A stretch of 64,000 nt of DNA from Protea cynaroides. Taxonomy: Eukaryota; Streptophyta; Magnoliopsida; Proteales; Proteaceae. Location of the stretch: the NCBI GenBank assembly GCA_028583415.1, contig CM053269.1, forward strand, positions 35,034,254-35,098,253, given 5' to 3'. Each line of letters begins with the position of its first letter. Position 1 is the stretch's first letter. Shown here one piece after another: positions 21,926 through 33,100 of this stretch. A program made the position numbers and the translations under genes. A model generated the notes under the pieces. It did no database searches. It was not told the DNA's origin and saw nothing but the letters and a program-made list of their open reading frames with translations.

Positions 21926-23815
21926 TAAAACAATGTACGTACAAAGGGTGAGCTCACAACTTAGCTCAGTAAGACAATCATACAGTTTCACAATATTATG
22001 CATGAGTAACAATCATTTTATGTAGTGGTCTGGTTTTAAGTTTGCAATGTGCTATAGAAAGGTTTGGTGGCCCCCGCACCTCTATACACAAGTGTGTGGC
22101 ACCTCATGGATCACACCCCCATCGGCCCACATGCACCCATCATGGAATAGAGATAGAGCTAAGATACCCCCATACCTCCCCTGATGCCCTACCCATACCA
22201 GGTACCTAAGCCCCCCTCGGCCGGGGCCCGCAAACTGGGCTCGCAATTAACCAATCCTACATGTCATCAATGTATGCTCTATCCCAGCACAACCGTCTAC
22301 AGCATAGAGATAGAGCTAAGGCATTCCCACACCTCCCCTGATGCCCTATCCGCAATTAACCCACTAGGATAGAAACAATACGCAGTAGACCCTATCCCAA
22401 CATAACTCCCTACGGCATAGAGATAGAGCTAAAGCATCGTGGATAAGCCAGCGTCGACTCGAAGACCACAGTGCCACATAACAATGGCCAGGCCAGCATC
22501 AACATCGGAGACCACCGTACCACGACCTTCCCCTGATGCCCCACCCGTACCAAGCATGTTAAGACAGAATACTACAAAAGGTGCTAGTGTGAGGAGCGAT
22601 CCAGGCCCATGCCCCACTCCACACACTAACGAAAACAATCACAAGCTTCAATCACATCCTATCAATGCATGAACAATAATAATAATCGAAAGTAAAGGAT
22701 GACATGTGAATATGCACAAACATCACATCATATATAATCGGGTAATAAAACAACAACAACCAAATTATTAGTTTAGGTCGAATCTCATTCGATAACTTGC
22801 TCCACGTCGCAAAATCCAAACGATATGTCACAAAGTCCTACAATATTATTAGGGTTTCATTAGAATATTTTTCTTAGGGTTTCATGTTGGTCGGAAACCG
22901 ACACGGTTACAAAATACCCTCACAGAGCTGACCGGTGGCATATCCCGATCGCAGCTCTATAGGGAAGACTGGCGACCGGTATGGTCAGCCGGTCCCCACA
23001 GACCAGCCTCCCGAGGGATACCGGTGGCAACATACCGGTGGCACCATGTGCAACTGGTATAGTCGACCGGTATGTCTCCGAAAGACCATACATGGGTTTT
23101 CGACTACCGTCGATCATCCTCCATGGATTTCCAAGGTTTCTTCTATCCATTCTAAGTCTAAACTTGGAGTAAGAGTTATACCCAACTCATTCAAGTTTCG
23201 TTTCGATGAATATCATCTCGAAACTCGAATTTAGGGTTTGACGGCAACTTAGGGTTTATTGGCCAATTTAGGGTTTTAGATCAATACCTACTTTGCATGG
23301 TATTTATCCACCCACACAACTAACATAGGATAAGAAGAATAGTTAAAACACTTACCGTTGACTGGCATAGCGTGAGCTTCGTCGAACGGTAATGGCAGCA
23401 CCTTCTTCTTCTTCCTAGCTCCTTTTCCTTTCCAACCTCTTTCTCTTCTCTAGGGTTTGTGAGAGACAATGGAAAGGATTTGAGGAGGCTTAAGGGTGTA
23501 TTTATAGGCTAGATTTAGGGTTTAGTAACCCTACTAGGATTAGGAAAGTCTTAGAATTCAAAATCAGGCAAGTGGGACCCTCATAAGTCAATTTCTGGAT
23601 TTCCACACTTAGCTGCGCAGACTTGACCGGTCGACCGGTACCAAGACCGGTACCATCGACCGGTCAACATAAAATTATGTTGATTCGATCGTCTTTGGTC
23701 TGATTTCATACCTGTTTGTCATCCGCTCGTCCCGTCTAGTCCGGTGATGATCGAAAGACCTGTCACGACATCAAAACCAAGGTTTAGACCGGGTTTACGG
23801 AGTACGGGTCTTACA

Positions 23816-23870
23816 ACTCCCCCACCCTTAAAAGAAATTTCGTCCCCGAAATTTGCATGTAGGTTTCACA
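23816..23870 (-). promoter_or_regulatory. Polypurine tract of LTR-S element
   Basis: The minus strand has a purine run, AAGGGTGGGGGAG, preceded by a TTTCGGGGACGAAATTTC motif, immediately upstream of the LTR start. It is the primer for plus-strand DNA synthesis in gypsy elements and the only internal sequence of the LTR-S element in this window. Confidence 0.75.
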
Positions 23871-24876
23871 CAACCAGTATATGCGATCGGTACCTCTCGG
23901 GTAGCCTGCCAAGGTTGTCCGGTCAACTATACTGGTCATGCCATTGTACAGTGACTTGCGATCGGTATATGTGACGGGTATGTCCAGATGGATTGGTTTT
24001 GACCCAGTTGGTTTTCGTCCAACGTAAAACCTATGGAACTAATTCTAACTAAATCCTAACATCATGTAGGACATTGTGATAGTGAGATTGGACTCTGTGA
24101 CGTGGAGCAAGCTAACAATCAAGCATCAGGTAAGGGAATCAGACCTAAACCTTAATTAACTTACAATAGTAAATTGTTGTTAATAACTACTCTTGTTTCT
24201 ATAGAGTGTTGCTTGTGCATATTCACATATCATCTTTACTTTCAGTTATTATATTCTATTCATGCATACTCATTATGCTAGGATGTGATTGTTAGGCATG
24301 TGAATGTTTTTGTTGACGTATAGAATGGGAAGGGCCTAGGGTCTTGGATCATTCTTGACACTAGTATCTTTTCGTATCGCTACTATCTTAGCACGCTTGG
24401 TACGGGTAGGGTATCAGGGGGAGGACGTGACATTGTTATCTCTGGCTTGGCCACCAGACTCGAGCCCTATCTCTATGCCGTAGGGAGCTGTGCTAGGATA
24501 TGACCTACTGTGATGACATATAGGATTGGTTAGTGACGAACCCACTTGCAAGCCCTTGCCAATAGGGGTGTAGGTATTGGTATGATAGAGGGTATCAAGG
24601 GGAGGACGTGGGATGGAGGCGCAACCAGTCCACCAGACTCTAGCTTTATTTCTATACCGGAGTGAGTGATGTAGTGCAACATCGGTGTGTGATCTGTTGG
24701 GCGTGCTCACACTCTCGTGCATGGAGGTGCAATGGCCCCCAAACCTTACTACAGCAGTATGCAAGTATACTAGACCAAATGTGAATGTTACTCATGCATA
24801 TTGCTTGTTGCATAGTCTAATTTTCTTATTGAGCTAAGTTGTGAGTTCACCCTTGTATATATACATGTTTTTAGAT

Positions 24877-25008
24877 GTTGATGCAGATTATACTGTAGAG
24901 GACTACATGGATGCTCTAGTGTATGGAGGTGTTGTTGCTTTGGATGTACAAGCAAGGGAGGACAAGCATGACGCTTCATGCGAGTGCCCTTACTGCGTGT
25001 ACCTCTAG
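24877..25008 (+). CDS. Conserved LTR-S small ORF, copy c
   Basis: 43 codons plus stop at the 3' end of the oldest LTR-S copy, preceded by GTTTTTAG. It contains TVEDYMDA, YGGVVALD, REDKHD and SCECPYCVYL. It is still open although this LTR is the oldest in the nest by insertion order. Shares the CVYL ending with copy f. Confidence 0.45.
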   Translation, partial: VDADYTVEDYMDALVYGGVVALDVQAREDKHDASCECPYCVYL

Positions 25009-25317
25009 GATGTTTTGATTTAGTTGTTTTATTTCAGTTGAATTTTATAAATGATGTAATATATATTTTATTTATGTTTTGATGTGGAAGATAATTAGTT
25101 ACTATATTTACAATATAGAACTCAGTTCATTTAATTAAAGAATTCGGCTATATTTATAATAATCTAATCATGGTTATTTGCAATGATTTATATAAGTGGA
25201 CACGATCTTATAGAGATCCTGATGTGAACCGTTGATTTAGTAGCAGTTCACTCACACTTCAGGTTTAGCCGAAATTGGGATGTGACAATTATCTCCTCCC
25301 AATTGAAGTCTAGAAAA

Positions 25318-25560
25318 GTAGTGGGTGATGGCGGTGGTGGGCAATGGGTGGTGGCGGTGGTGGGTGATGGTGGTGGTGGAGGGCGGTGCAGGGTGGTTGT
25401 GGTGTGTGGTGGGTGGTGGGTGGTGGTGGTGACGGTGGTGGTAGGTGGTGGCGGTGGTGGTGGGTGGTGGTAGTTGTGGTGGTGGGTGGTGGTGGTGGTT
25501 GTGGTGGTGGTAGGTGGTGGCAATGGTGGTGGTGGTGGGTGGTGATGGCGGTGGCGGTGG
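25318..25560. repeat. (GTG/GGT)n-rich array inside MITE 1
   Basis: About 240 bp of imperfect GTG and GGC triplets. It yields long Gly/Val/Trp and, on the other strand, Pro/Thr/His open frames that are not genes. MITE 2 holds the same kind of array at 46588-47280. Confidence 0.9.
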
Positions 25561-25815
25561 TGGTCAAGTCTTTGTTTTGTGAAGAAGAGAGGAGTGTGAG
25601 AGAAGAAAACTTCTATTTTACTTTTTTTTCTTCTATCAAAAATTGCTCCAAAAAAAAAAAAAACATATTTTTTTATACTCCAAAAATTTGGATTCTGAAG
25701 TCAATTTGAATCCTATAGGAGCTCGAATCCATCCTGGTTTACCAAACGCGATTCTACTCCAAAATGACTCCCTGAGAGTCAGAATCCAGAATCTAGAGTT
25801 TTATCAAACAAACCC

Positions 25816-26980
25816 TTAATCGTCCATGTGGAAGGATGATATGATAACTTCGACCCCATTACATCTAAGGAATAGCCGCCCGGCTGAGTATTAAATTTTC
25901 AATCCATATCTATCGTATACCTTCCCATGTAATTTTTTTTTTCCTTTGGTAAAGTACCTTCCCATGTACATAATTGCATTTCCATTTTATATTTGTAGCC
26001 ATCCATTTTTTCAAATGAGTTTCATTTTCTTCTAAACTCGACAAGCTTTATTTTATCAAATGACCGTTTTCTTTGAAACTTGATTCGTGAACAACAGCCA
26101 GCGGTGGTTGCAGGATCATTAATTCCTTTGTAAATCTAGGGACTCAAGTTCAAATCCTACTCTTTATTGGATGTGTCACATGTGTGTACATATCCACTAT
26201 TTCCCCAACTCCTGTTCCATCTCCTGCTCCTCGGTGAACATAGTTACTAGGAGCAGTGGAGCAATTTCCCGTAGAAAAGAAGGGAATCAAAGTAAGAGTA
26301 TCAATGGGCGGATTAGGGTCCGATCGAGGGTTTTATAATGGTACAGTCCAAAACATGTTCAATAAGAGATTCATGTTGCGGTGGGCTGCCCTGTACAAGT
26401 AAGTTAACGGGTCGATCTGATATTGGTTTGTTTTCAGATTGGTTTAATGAACTCTTATCGGTCTGTTATCAGTTTGATTTCGATTTACTATATGTATATG
26501 TAATAAAAAAAAAAGTTAGATTAATGGACTCTATATGACCATTATCGAACTGATTCAATTTCAGTGATAGTTTCCTATATATATATTTAATAAAATATTA
26601 ACAATTCTTATCAAGTCATTATCGAGTTGATTCGGTTTATGTCTTATTGATACGGTTTGATTCGAATTTATTAATTAATTCAGTTCGATTCGGATTTTTC
26701 ATTGAATTTTACCAACACAACCGAAATCATGTCCAATAAAAGATTTAGTCCTGATCGAATCAGATTGGTTGGATTTCAATTTTCGGTGGGGGCGAATTTC
26801 GACACCCCTAAAGCAGCTGAATCGACCCAAACGTAGAGAGCAAGTATCCGCAAGTATCCCTGTAACTGAATTCGATGCAATTATCGTAATCACAGAAACG
26901 ACGGTTAATTATCTGAGTCCCATCTCACCCAAGATGATGACGATATTGTCTCTTAAATGCTTAAAAGAAACGCTTATTTT
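25816..26980. other. Upstream interval of the ALKBH1-like gene
   Basis: No gene. About 26297-26813 may be a degraded non-autonomous element: it opens near TATCAATGGGCGG, closes with GGGGGCGAATTTCGACACCCCT, and has repeated GATTCGGTTT phrases inside. No clean inverted repeats or target duplication were found. The last ~150 bp belong to the promoter region of the gene at 27121. Confidence 0.35.
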
Positions 26981-26991
26981 CTTTGCCAACC

Positions 26992-27120
26992 CTTTATATC
27001 TCTTCTCATTCTCATGAAGCAACTAGAACCCCTTTTCTTCCTCCGTACTGATTCTCTTCCTCCTATTTTTCCATCGAAACCCTACTATTTTTCCATCGAA
27101 ACCCTACTTTTCCCACCAGA
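26992..27120 (+). promoter_or_regulatory. Promoter and leader of the ALKBH1-like gene
   Basis: TATA-like CTTTATATC at 26992-27000 lies about 120 bp before the start codon. A perfect 22-bp tandem duplication (27064-27085 and 27086-27107) in the pyrimidine-rich leader contains GAAACCCTAC, so a telo-box-like element (AAACCCTA) is present twice. Telo-boxes are common near plant transcription starts of housekeeping genes. Confidence 0.5.
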
Positions 27121-30100
27121 ATGAATGTTGGAAGGATGACGAGTAATGGCAGAAACCATGGTCGTGGTCGTGGTCGTGGTAGGTCGGTAGCCGTAGATTC
27201 CGGTGTAGATTATGAATTTCGGCCGGATGTATCGGTAAGCGTTGGTTCTGCTGTAGATCATGTTTTCATAGTCAAGTACTTAAGTTTTTCATCTCTTCTC
27301 CTTTCCTCTTTTGATTTTTTTTTTCCTTTCATATAGAATACTATCTTGAAGAGGTATGGAAACTGTTTGCCTGATTTGTAAGATAAAAAACAAAAAATAA
27401 TATGAGCTTGAGATTCTGTACAATGTTGTTGAATTGCTTCGGTTCTATAACAAATATCAATTGGTATTGATTCTGATTCATCAATTAGACAAGAAACAGA
27501 TCCTTGGAGTCCTTGTTTGTCTATTTTTGTTTCATCGGCCATTTATTATTATTTTCTGCCGCTTTTTTTATTCTTGTTGCTCACCCAAAATCCGATGTTT
27601 ACCAGTCAAGATCAATTGTTAACCCCCACTCCCATAAAACTTGAAATCAGGTGCGCATATTCAAGATAGAAATATATTTGGTAATAAATTCCACAAACCA
27701 GCAAGTGATAAAGAATAACTTCATAATATCCTATTTTGTAAGATTCGTAATTATATCTCAGGGTTTTTTTTTTTTTTTAAATGTATAAAATCATCCCATT
27801 TTTTTTATCTACATTTTTATCATGCATCCCCTCCCGTATTTTCTTGTTCATAACCCATTTTAGCTCGGCAATAACCTATCTATTATTAATCAACTATAAG
27901 TCTATATGTTGTTACTATTTATTGTCTGGTTATAAATAGAGGGAATTAAAAAAGAAAATTTGTCCATCACCAAAAAAAAAAAAAAAAGAAAAAAAGACAA
28001 AAGAGGTGAATTGGAACATCCAACAATATATTATTTGGTTCTTTGAGTTGAAATCTATTTTCTTTTCCTCAAACATCTGCTCTCATTTATTTGACAGAGA
28101 TATAGTTCTAATGTTAAAGATGATGGTGTACAAGATTCCAATTTTAGAGTTCCTACCAACCGACTGGATGAGGCTTCTATTGGTGTCGACATTGCTGATA
28201 GATATAATCAACCCAGAAGATCTGAACATGGGCAAACCTCGCCAAAGAGGGAAGCAAATAGCAGTTCAAAGTGTCCTCAGTCAGCCACTTTGGTTGGTTC
28301 TTCGTACCGGCAGATTGAAAATACTGATGGATATTATCATCACATAAGATCTCAACACGGGCCAACCTTGCCAAAGAAGGAAGCAAATAGCAGTTCAAAG
28401 TGTACTCAGTCAGTCACCATGGTTGGTTCTTCGTACCAACAGATTGAGGGTGCTGATGGATATTATCTTCACAAAAGATCTCAACATGGGCAAACCTTGC
28501 CAAAGAGGGAAGCAAATAGCAGTTTAAAGTGTACTCAGTCAGACACTGTGGTTGGTTCTTCGTACCAGCAGATTGAGAGTGCTGATGGATATTTTCCTCA
28601 TGTAAGATCTCAACATGGGCAAACCTTGCCAAAGAGGGTAGTAAAAAGCAGTTCAAAGTTTACTCAGTCAGCCACTGCGGTTAGTTCTTGGAACCAACAG
28701 GTTGAGAGCGCTGATGGATATCATAATCACAATAGATCTCAACATCAGGCTCCTGGGAAAACACATCATGGGATGCGATCCTCTGAGGAGGCAGCAGACA
28801 ATCTTAGAGCAGAACAATCAGAGCGGTTACTTGTGGTACCATTTGATATCTGCCAAAGCAACAAAGCCATGTCCCTGTTTAAATTACAACCTTCTTTACT
28901 TGTACAAAACAGAGAAAAAAAGAAGGAGCTAGAGTGCGTCAAGAGAAGTGAAAAACTTGTTTTGAGGCAAGGAATGGTGCTTTTGAAGAAATATATCAGT
29001 CATACTAATCAGGTACTTCTTCCTTCAATCCTCGAAGGTCTTAGTTCTCTTTTTTTTTGCTCCCTCTGCAAATATTGGAACTTTATCTACTTTCCATGTC
29101 TTGAAAATTCATGGTCTTTAGATACAATAATCATGAAGAATCGATAAGAGAACCATTACTTGTGCACGTACAGTAAGGCAACTCACTATTTGATTGATTC
29201 AAATTCATCTGCACAAAATTTGTTTCCTATAAGATTACTATGGCCATATGATCTAATGCATCCTCTGATGGTCATAAACATATCGTGCAAAATGTTAAGG
29301 TATAAATTGTGTATTGCTTCTGATTTGAACCTTCTATTTTCCTATTTATGGCTGGAGAGCTAATTCAATGGGATCACTGAGTTGCTACTGCCCAGCTCGG
29401 TCCTGCTGGTTCAACAATATTATTGACCTTATTGTGGACATGATGCAGTTCATTCATGTTTGTAGTATCTTGATGCTGTTTGTTAATTTGTCTAGCATTT
29501 TTTTATTCTAGATTGAAATTATAAAGAAGTGTCGGGAACTTGGCCTTGGTCCTGGAGGGTTCTATCAACCTGGTTACCGAGATGGGGCCAAGCTACATCT
29601 GCAGATGATGTGCCTTGGTAAGATTTGGGACCCACAATTCAGATCATATGGAGATCGACGGTCAATTGATGATGCACCAGCACCCAGTATCCCTTTTGAA
29701 TTCAGGCATTTGGTTGAAGAAGCAATTCAAGAATCCCATTCCCTTATAAAGCAAAAGTCGAAACTTTGCAATGTACAGGAGGTACTTCCTGTGATGTCAC
29801 CAGACATCTGCATTGCCAATTTCTACACTGAGAATGGGAAACTTGGTCTCCATCAGGTGTGTAATCTACTTTCTGTAACTTTCTTCATGCTTAATTTTAC
29901 ACTGTTATGTATAATGACTCATCAAGTCATCATACTGACATTTTCTATGAGAAAAATAACATAAGTCTTCAAGATGAAAAACTTTGAACCCAGACACAAA
30001 TTTCTTGTTGTACTCCATTATTGAATAAGAAGGAATTCAAAATTGATGTAAGGTGGTGTTTGTAAAGTTTTCTTTCCAATTTACTGATTTGTTTGTATAA

Positions 30101-33100
30101 ATCCTGTTAAAATATGATCCATGGTGAGATTTTATTTTGCTGATTCCAACATTTATCAGATGATACGGACTGGACCCTGGCCAAGTTTGGAACCAAATAT
30201 TGGCAAAGCCAGATACAAAGCAGTTCATATGCATGATCTGATTCTGATAGTTAAAAACCATGCCCCGCTCTTATTGGTGCATATGTATATCTTTGTTTTA
30301 TATGTACGAAACATCTCAATTGACCTTTTCCTCTTTCCAACTTTTGGGTGTCAATGTTTATTAAGGTTGAGAACAGAAAATATTTTACCACATTCAAACC
30401 ACCAAAAGGACCACAATATGCAATAAAATATATGATATAAGATTATTCATGTGGATTATGTTATCCTCCTAAGAATTTAAGAGTTAGAGTTTTCGTATAT
30501 TATTGATTATTAGAATTAATAATGAAGATAATTCTTACTTCCTATGAGGTCAGATTTGACCTTAGGTGTGGATTGTAGATTTATGTTCCTTGGCTGTTTT
30601 ACATCTTTTCAAACTATTGCTCATTACCTTTTTGTCCAACATGTTAGTCTACCTAGTCCTATAGTACTCCTTGATTTCTTAAATAATCTGATCTAACTTT
30701 CTTCAGGATTTTGAAATCCCGTTAATGTAGAGTAATACCGACAGAAAATCCAGCAAGAGACTAGTTCTTAACAGGATCACAGAACAGGGAGCAATCCGGA
30801 ATATTGAGAAATTTATAACAGAAGTCTGACAGCTCAGACTGGTGCCAAACTTGAATTGATTACCCTTTTCTATTAGCAGATTCTGCCTGCAAAGTTTGAG
30901 CTAAATGCCTAAATCTGATGACAGAATCATGAGTTCTGGAGACATCCTAGTGCTACTAGGATTTTAGGAAGCAGAACCAAAATTATAAAATCCATCAGAA
31001 TTTTGCAGATCTAAGAGCTTCAGAAAGTTAACTAATAAAAACTAATGTATGAAATCTGAGCACAATTAGAGGATCTAACCTTTTATCTTGACGGAAAGAT
31101 AGATATATCGATCTAAGAGATAATTAGGCCAGGAATCCACCTAAGCCCCACTTGGAATTCACCAATCACACTACTGAATCCACAGTGGCCAATGTTTCGT
31201 TAACTGAAAGCTCCATTGGCGACTAAATCTATATAGATTCATCAACTTACTCTCTGACAGTCCTAAATTGATTTTCATTCAAATTACTTGGAATGGTCAA
31301 AACAGAATAGTATTTGAACTCCTACGTAAACTAGGACTGGACTCTAGAAATGTAACATAAATTAGAACGTAATCTAGACTCAAATCCTTAATGATTATAG
31401 GACTGGACTTATCTAATTTCCAACACAAAAAAGACTATACTAATCCTACTTGACTAATCTCGTAGTCCTAGCTCCTACCCTTATTTTAAGCCCATTAAAG
31501 TGGCCTATTGCAACAAAAATCCCTTGGACCAAGGTCCAACACATGTAATCCAACCCAAGGCTTCCATTAAAATAAGCCCACTTTTGTGATTTTTTCTGCA
31601 TCACCTATCCTACATCATTTGCTTTGTTTACAAGACAAAATTGAAATTTTATCTTTGAGGCTGTTGTTAGGTAAGCCTTGAGGGGGTGAATAGGCCTACT
31701 CTTTGCAGATTAAAACCTTTTCGATAATTTAAGACAGATAAAAGGGCATCCTAGGTACAAGGCTCACCCTACTGCAGGGTTTGGGGATGGGCAAAATGTA
31801 TATAGCTTTACCCCCGCAACGCAAAGAGTTTGTTTTTGTGTTTCAAATCCGTGACCACTAGGTTGCACCTTACCGTCACATTAAGATAATTGCAATGGCA
31901 AACAACAACACAAGAATTTATAGTGGTTCACTTGTGAGTCTCTCCATAAGCTAGTCCACTTGTTCTCAAGCCAAACTTGAATTCCAATATTCTCCCTTTC
32001 AATAGGTGGGGAACAACACTTTTTTTACAACAATCTTTTCGTTAAAGGGGCTTCATACAAGGTAAAGAGAAACCTATAAAATGAATGTAATAGGAAGGTA
32101 AGATATTACTTAAACAAGGAGTATGATAAGCACTCCATGTGATGTGCAATGGATGATAAATGTAATGCACCATGATGCTTATCTTTGATATAGAAGTTAA
32201 GAGAAGATGAAGCTTGGAGATCACAAGTTAATCTTGGAGTTGATGTTGGATCTTACTCAATTTTGATTGCCCAAATATATTGCTCCTTGTTTATGTTTCA
32301 AAATCTGCCAAAAGTCTCTTTTTCTCCACAAGAGGGGTATTTATTGCCTATCTGGTTGTCCTGTAGAGTATGCCCATTGTAGTAGAGCCGTTAGATAGGC
32401 TTATGTCCATCTGGTTGATCATTTGGGTGATTGTTTGACTCGTCCTGGGGTTTTACTTGGATGCAATGTGATGCATGATTGTTTTGTGTAAGTGTACTAG
32501 CCTATTCATCTAAGTAAAAGTTTTCATCTTCATTCTTGCTTTGACCTATTCTGGATCGAGTATTTGACTTGTCATGAAGCTTGGACATAATTTGCTTTGG
32601 TCTTCAAATGAATTTCTTCAATATTGATCAATGCTTTAACATTGTCTTCAATGTTCATGATGACTTTGCTTTTCATGATGGCTTTGCTTTTCCATTGGAC
32701 TATGCTTAATCCAATGGACCAACCCATGTTCCAACTTGCAGATTGTGTTGGCGGGTCGTGGGTCGAGTCGTGGGTTGTGGCACTGTCCCCCTTAACTTGG
32801 CAACGTCCTCGTCGCTTCCTCCTCGTGGAATTTCTGTATTATGTTTGAAATTGCCAAAATGTATTTGCAGGTTCCTAGCTTGCTTCTCTCTGGCAATCCC
32901 TTCCATTTGTCTAGGTACTCCCTACTAGGAGGAACACCTCATTTTCGTTTCACTCTATCAGCCATCATGTATTCAGCCTCGCTCTCATAGGAAGTAACTT
33001 CTCCCATAGGTGCTCGAATTGAAGTCCCACAGCTTGGGTCTTCCATGTCTCCATGGTATGGTTTTAGCAAGCTTGCATGGAAAACTGGATGATTCTTAAG

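Larger units (their letters stand above)
21506..23870 (-). mobile_element. LTR-S copy f, solo LTR extended by the polypurine tract
   Basis: Minus-strand LTR of 2310 bp (21506-23815) that continues without a break into 55 bp of internal sequence (23816-23870). On the minus strand this reads ...AATTTCGGGGACGAAATTTC then AAGGGTGGGGGAGT, the polypurine tract typical of plant gypsy elements, directly before TGTAAGACCC. The whole 2365-bp unit is flanked by perfect 5-bp duplications CAACC (21501-21505 and 23871-23875) and itself has TG...CA ends. So the inserted DNA included the tract. It carries the more diverged LTR-S subtype shared with copy c. Confidence 0.85.
16073..25287 (+). mobile_element. 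LTR-S copy c (outer, oldest), split by three insertions
   Basis: Starts TGTAAGACCCGCACTCC at 16073 and ends GGGATGTGACA at 25287. The imperfect target duplication is ACTAT (16068-16072) and ATTAT (25288-25292). Its own sequence is 16073-16809, 19134-19150, 21494-21505 and 23876-25287, about 2.2 kb in total, the normal LTR-S length. The interruptions are three other LTR-S copies. No internal region accompanies it, so it is a solo LTR inserted into MITE 1. It is the most diverged copy and shares variants (CVYL tail of the small ORF) with the copy at 21506-23870. Confidence 0.8.
15906..25815. mobile_element. PIF/Harbinger-type MITE 1, split by LTR-S nest
   Basis: Left end 15906 (GGCCCTATTTGATAAAACTTCTG) and right end 25815 (reading GGGTTTGTTTGATAAAACTCTAG inward) form terminal inverted repeats. 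Both are flanked by the 3-bp target TTA (15903-15905 and 25816-25818), as expected for PIF/Harbinger. Without the 9.2-kb LTR-S nest the MITE would be about 0.7 kb. It contains a GTG-rich array at 25318-25560. The same terminal repeats occur on the full-length Harbinger element (38447-42824) and on MITE 2 (46382-47445), so these form one family. Confidence 0.8.

Noticed and set aside
25248..25709. Gly/Val/Trp and Pro/Thr open frames
   Set aside because: Products of the GTG array in MITE 1, not genes.
28177..28656. Minus-strand frames across the ALKBH1-like exon 2
   Set aside because: Shadow of the 129-bp repeats; the plus frame joins recognised exons and the minus frames do not.
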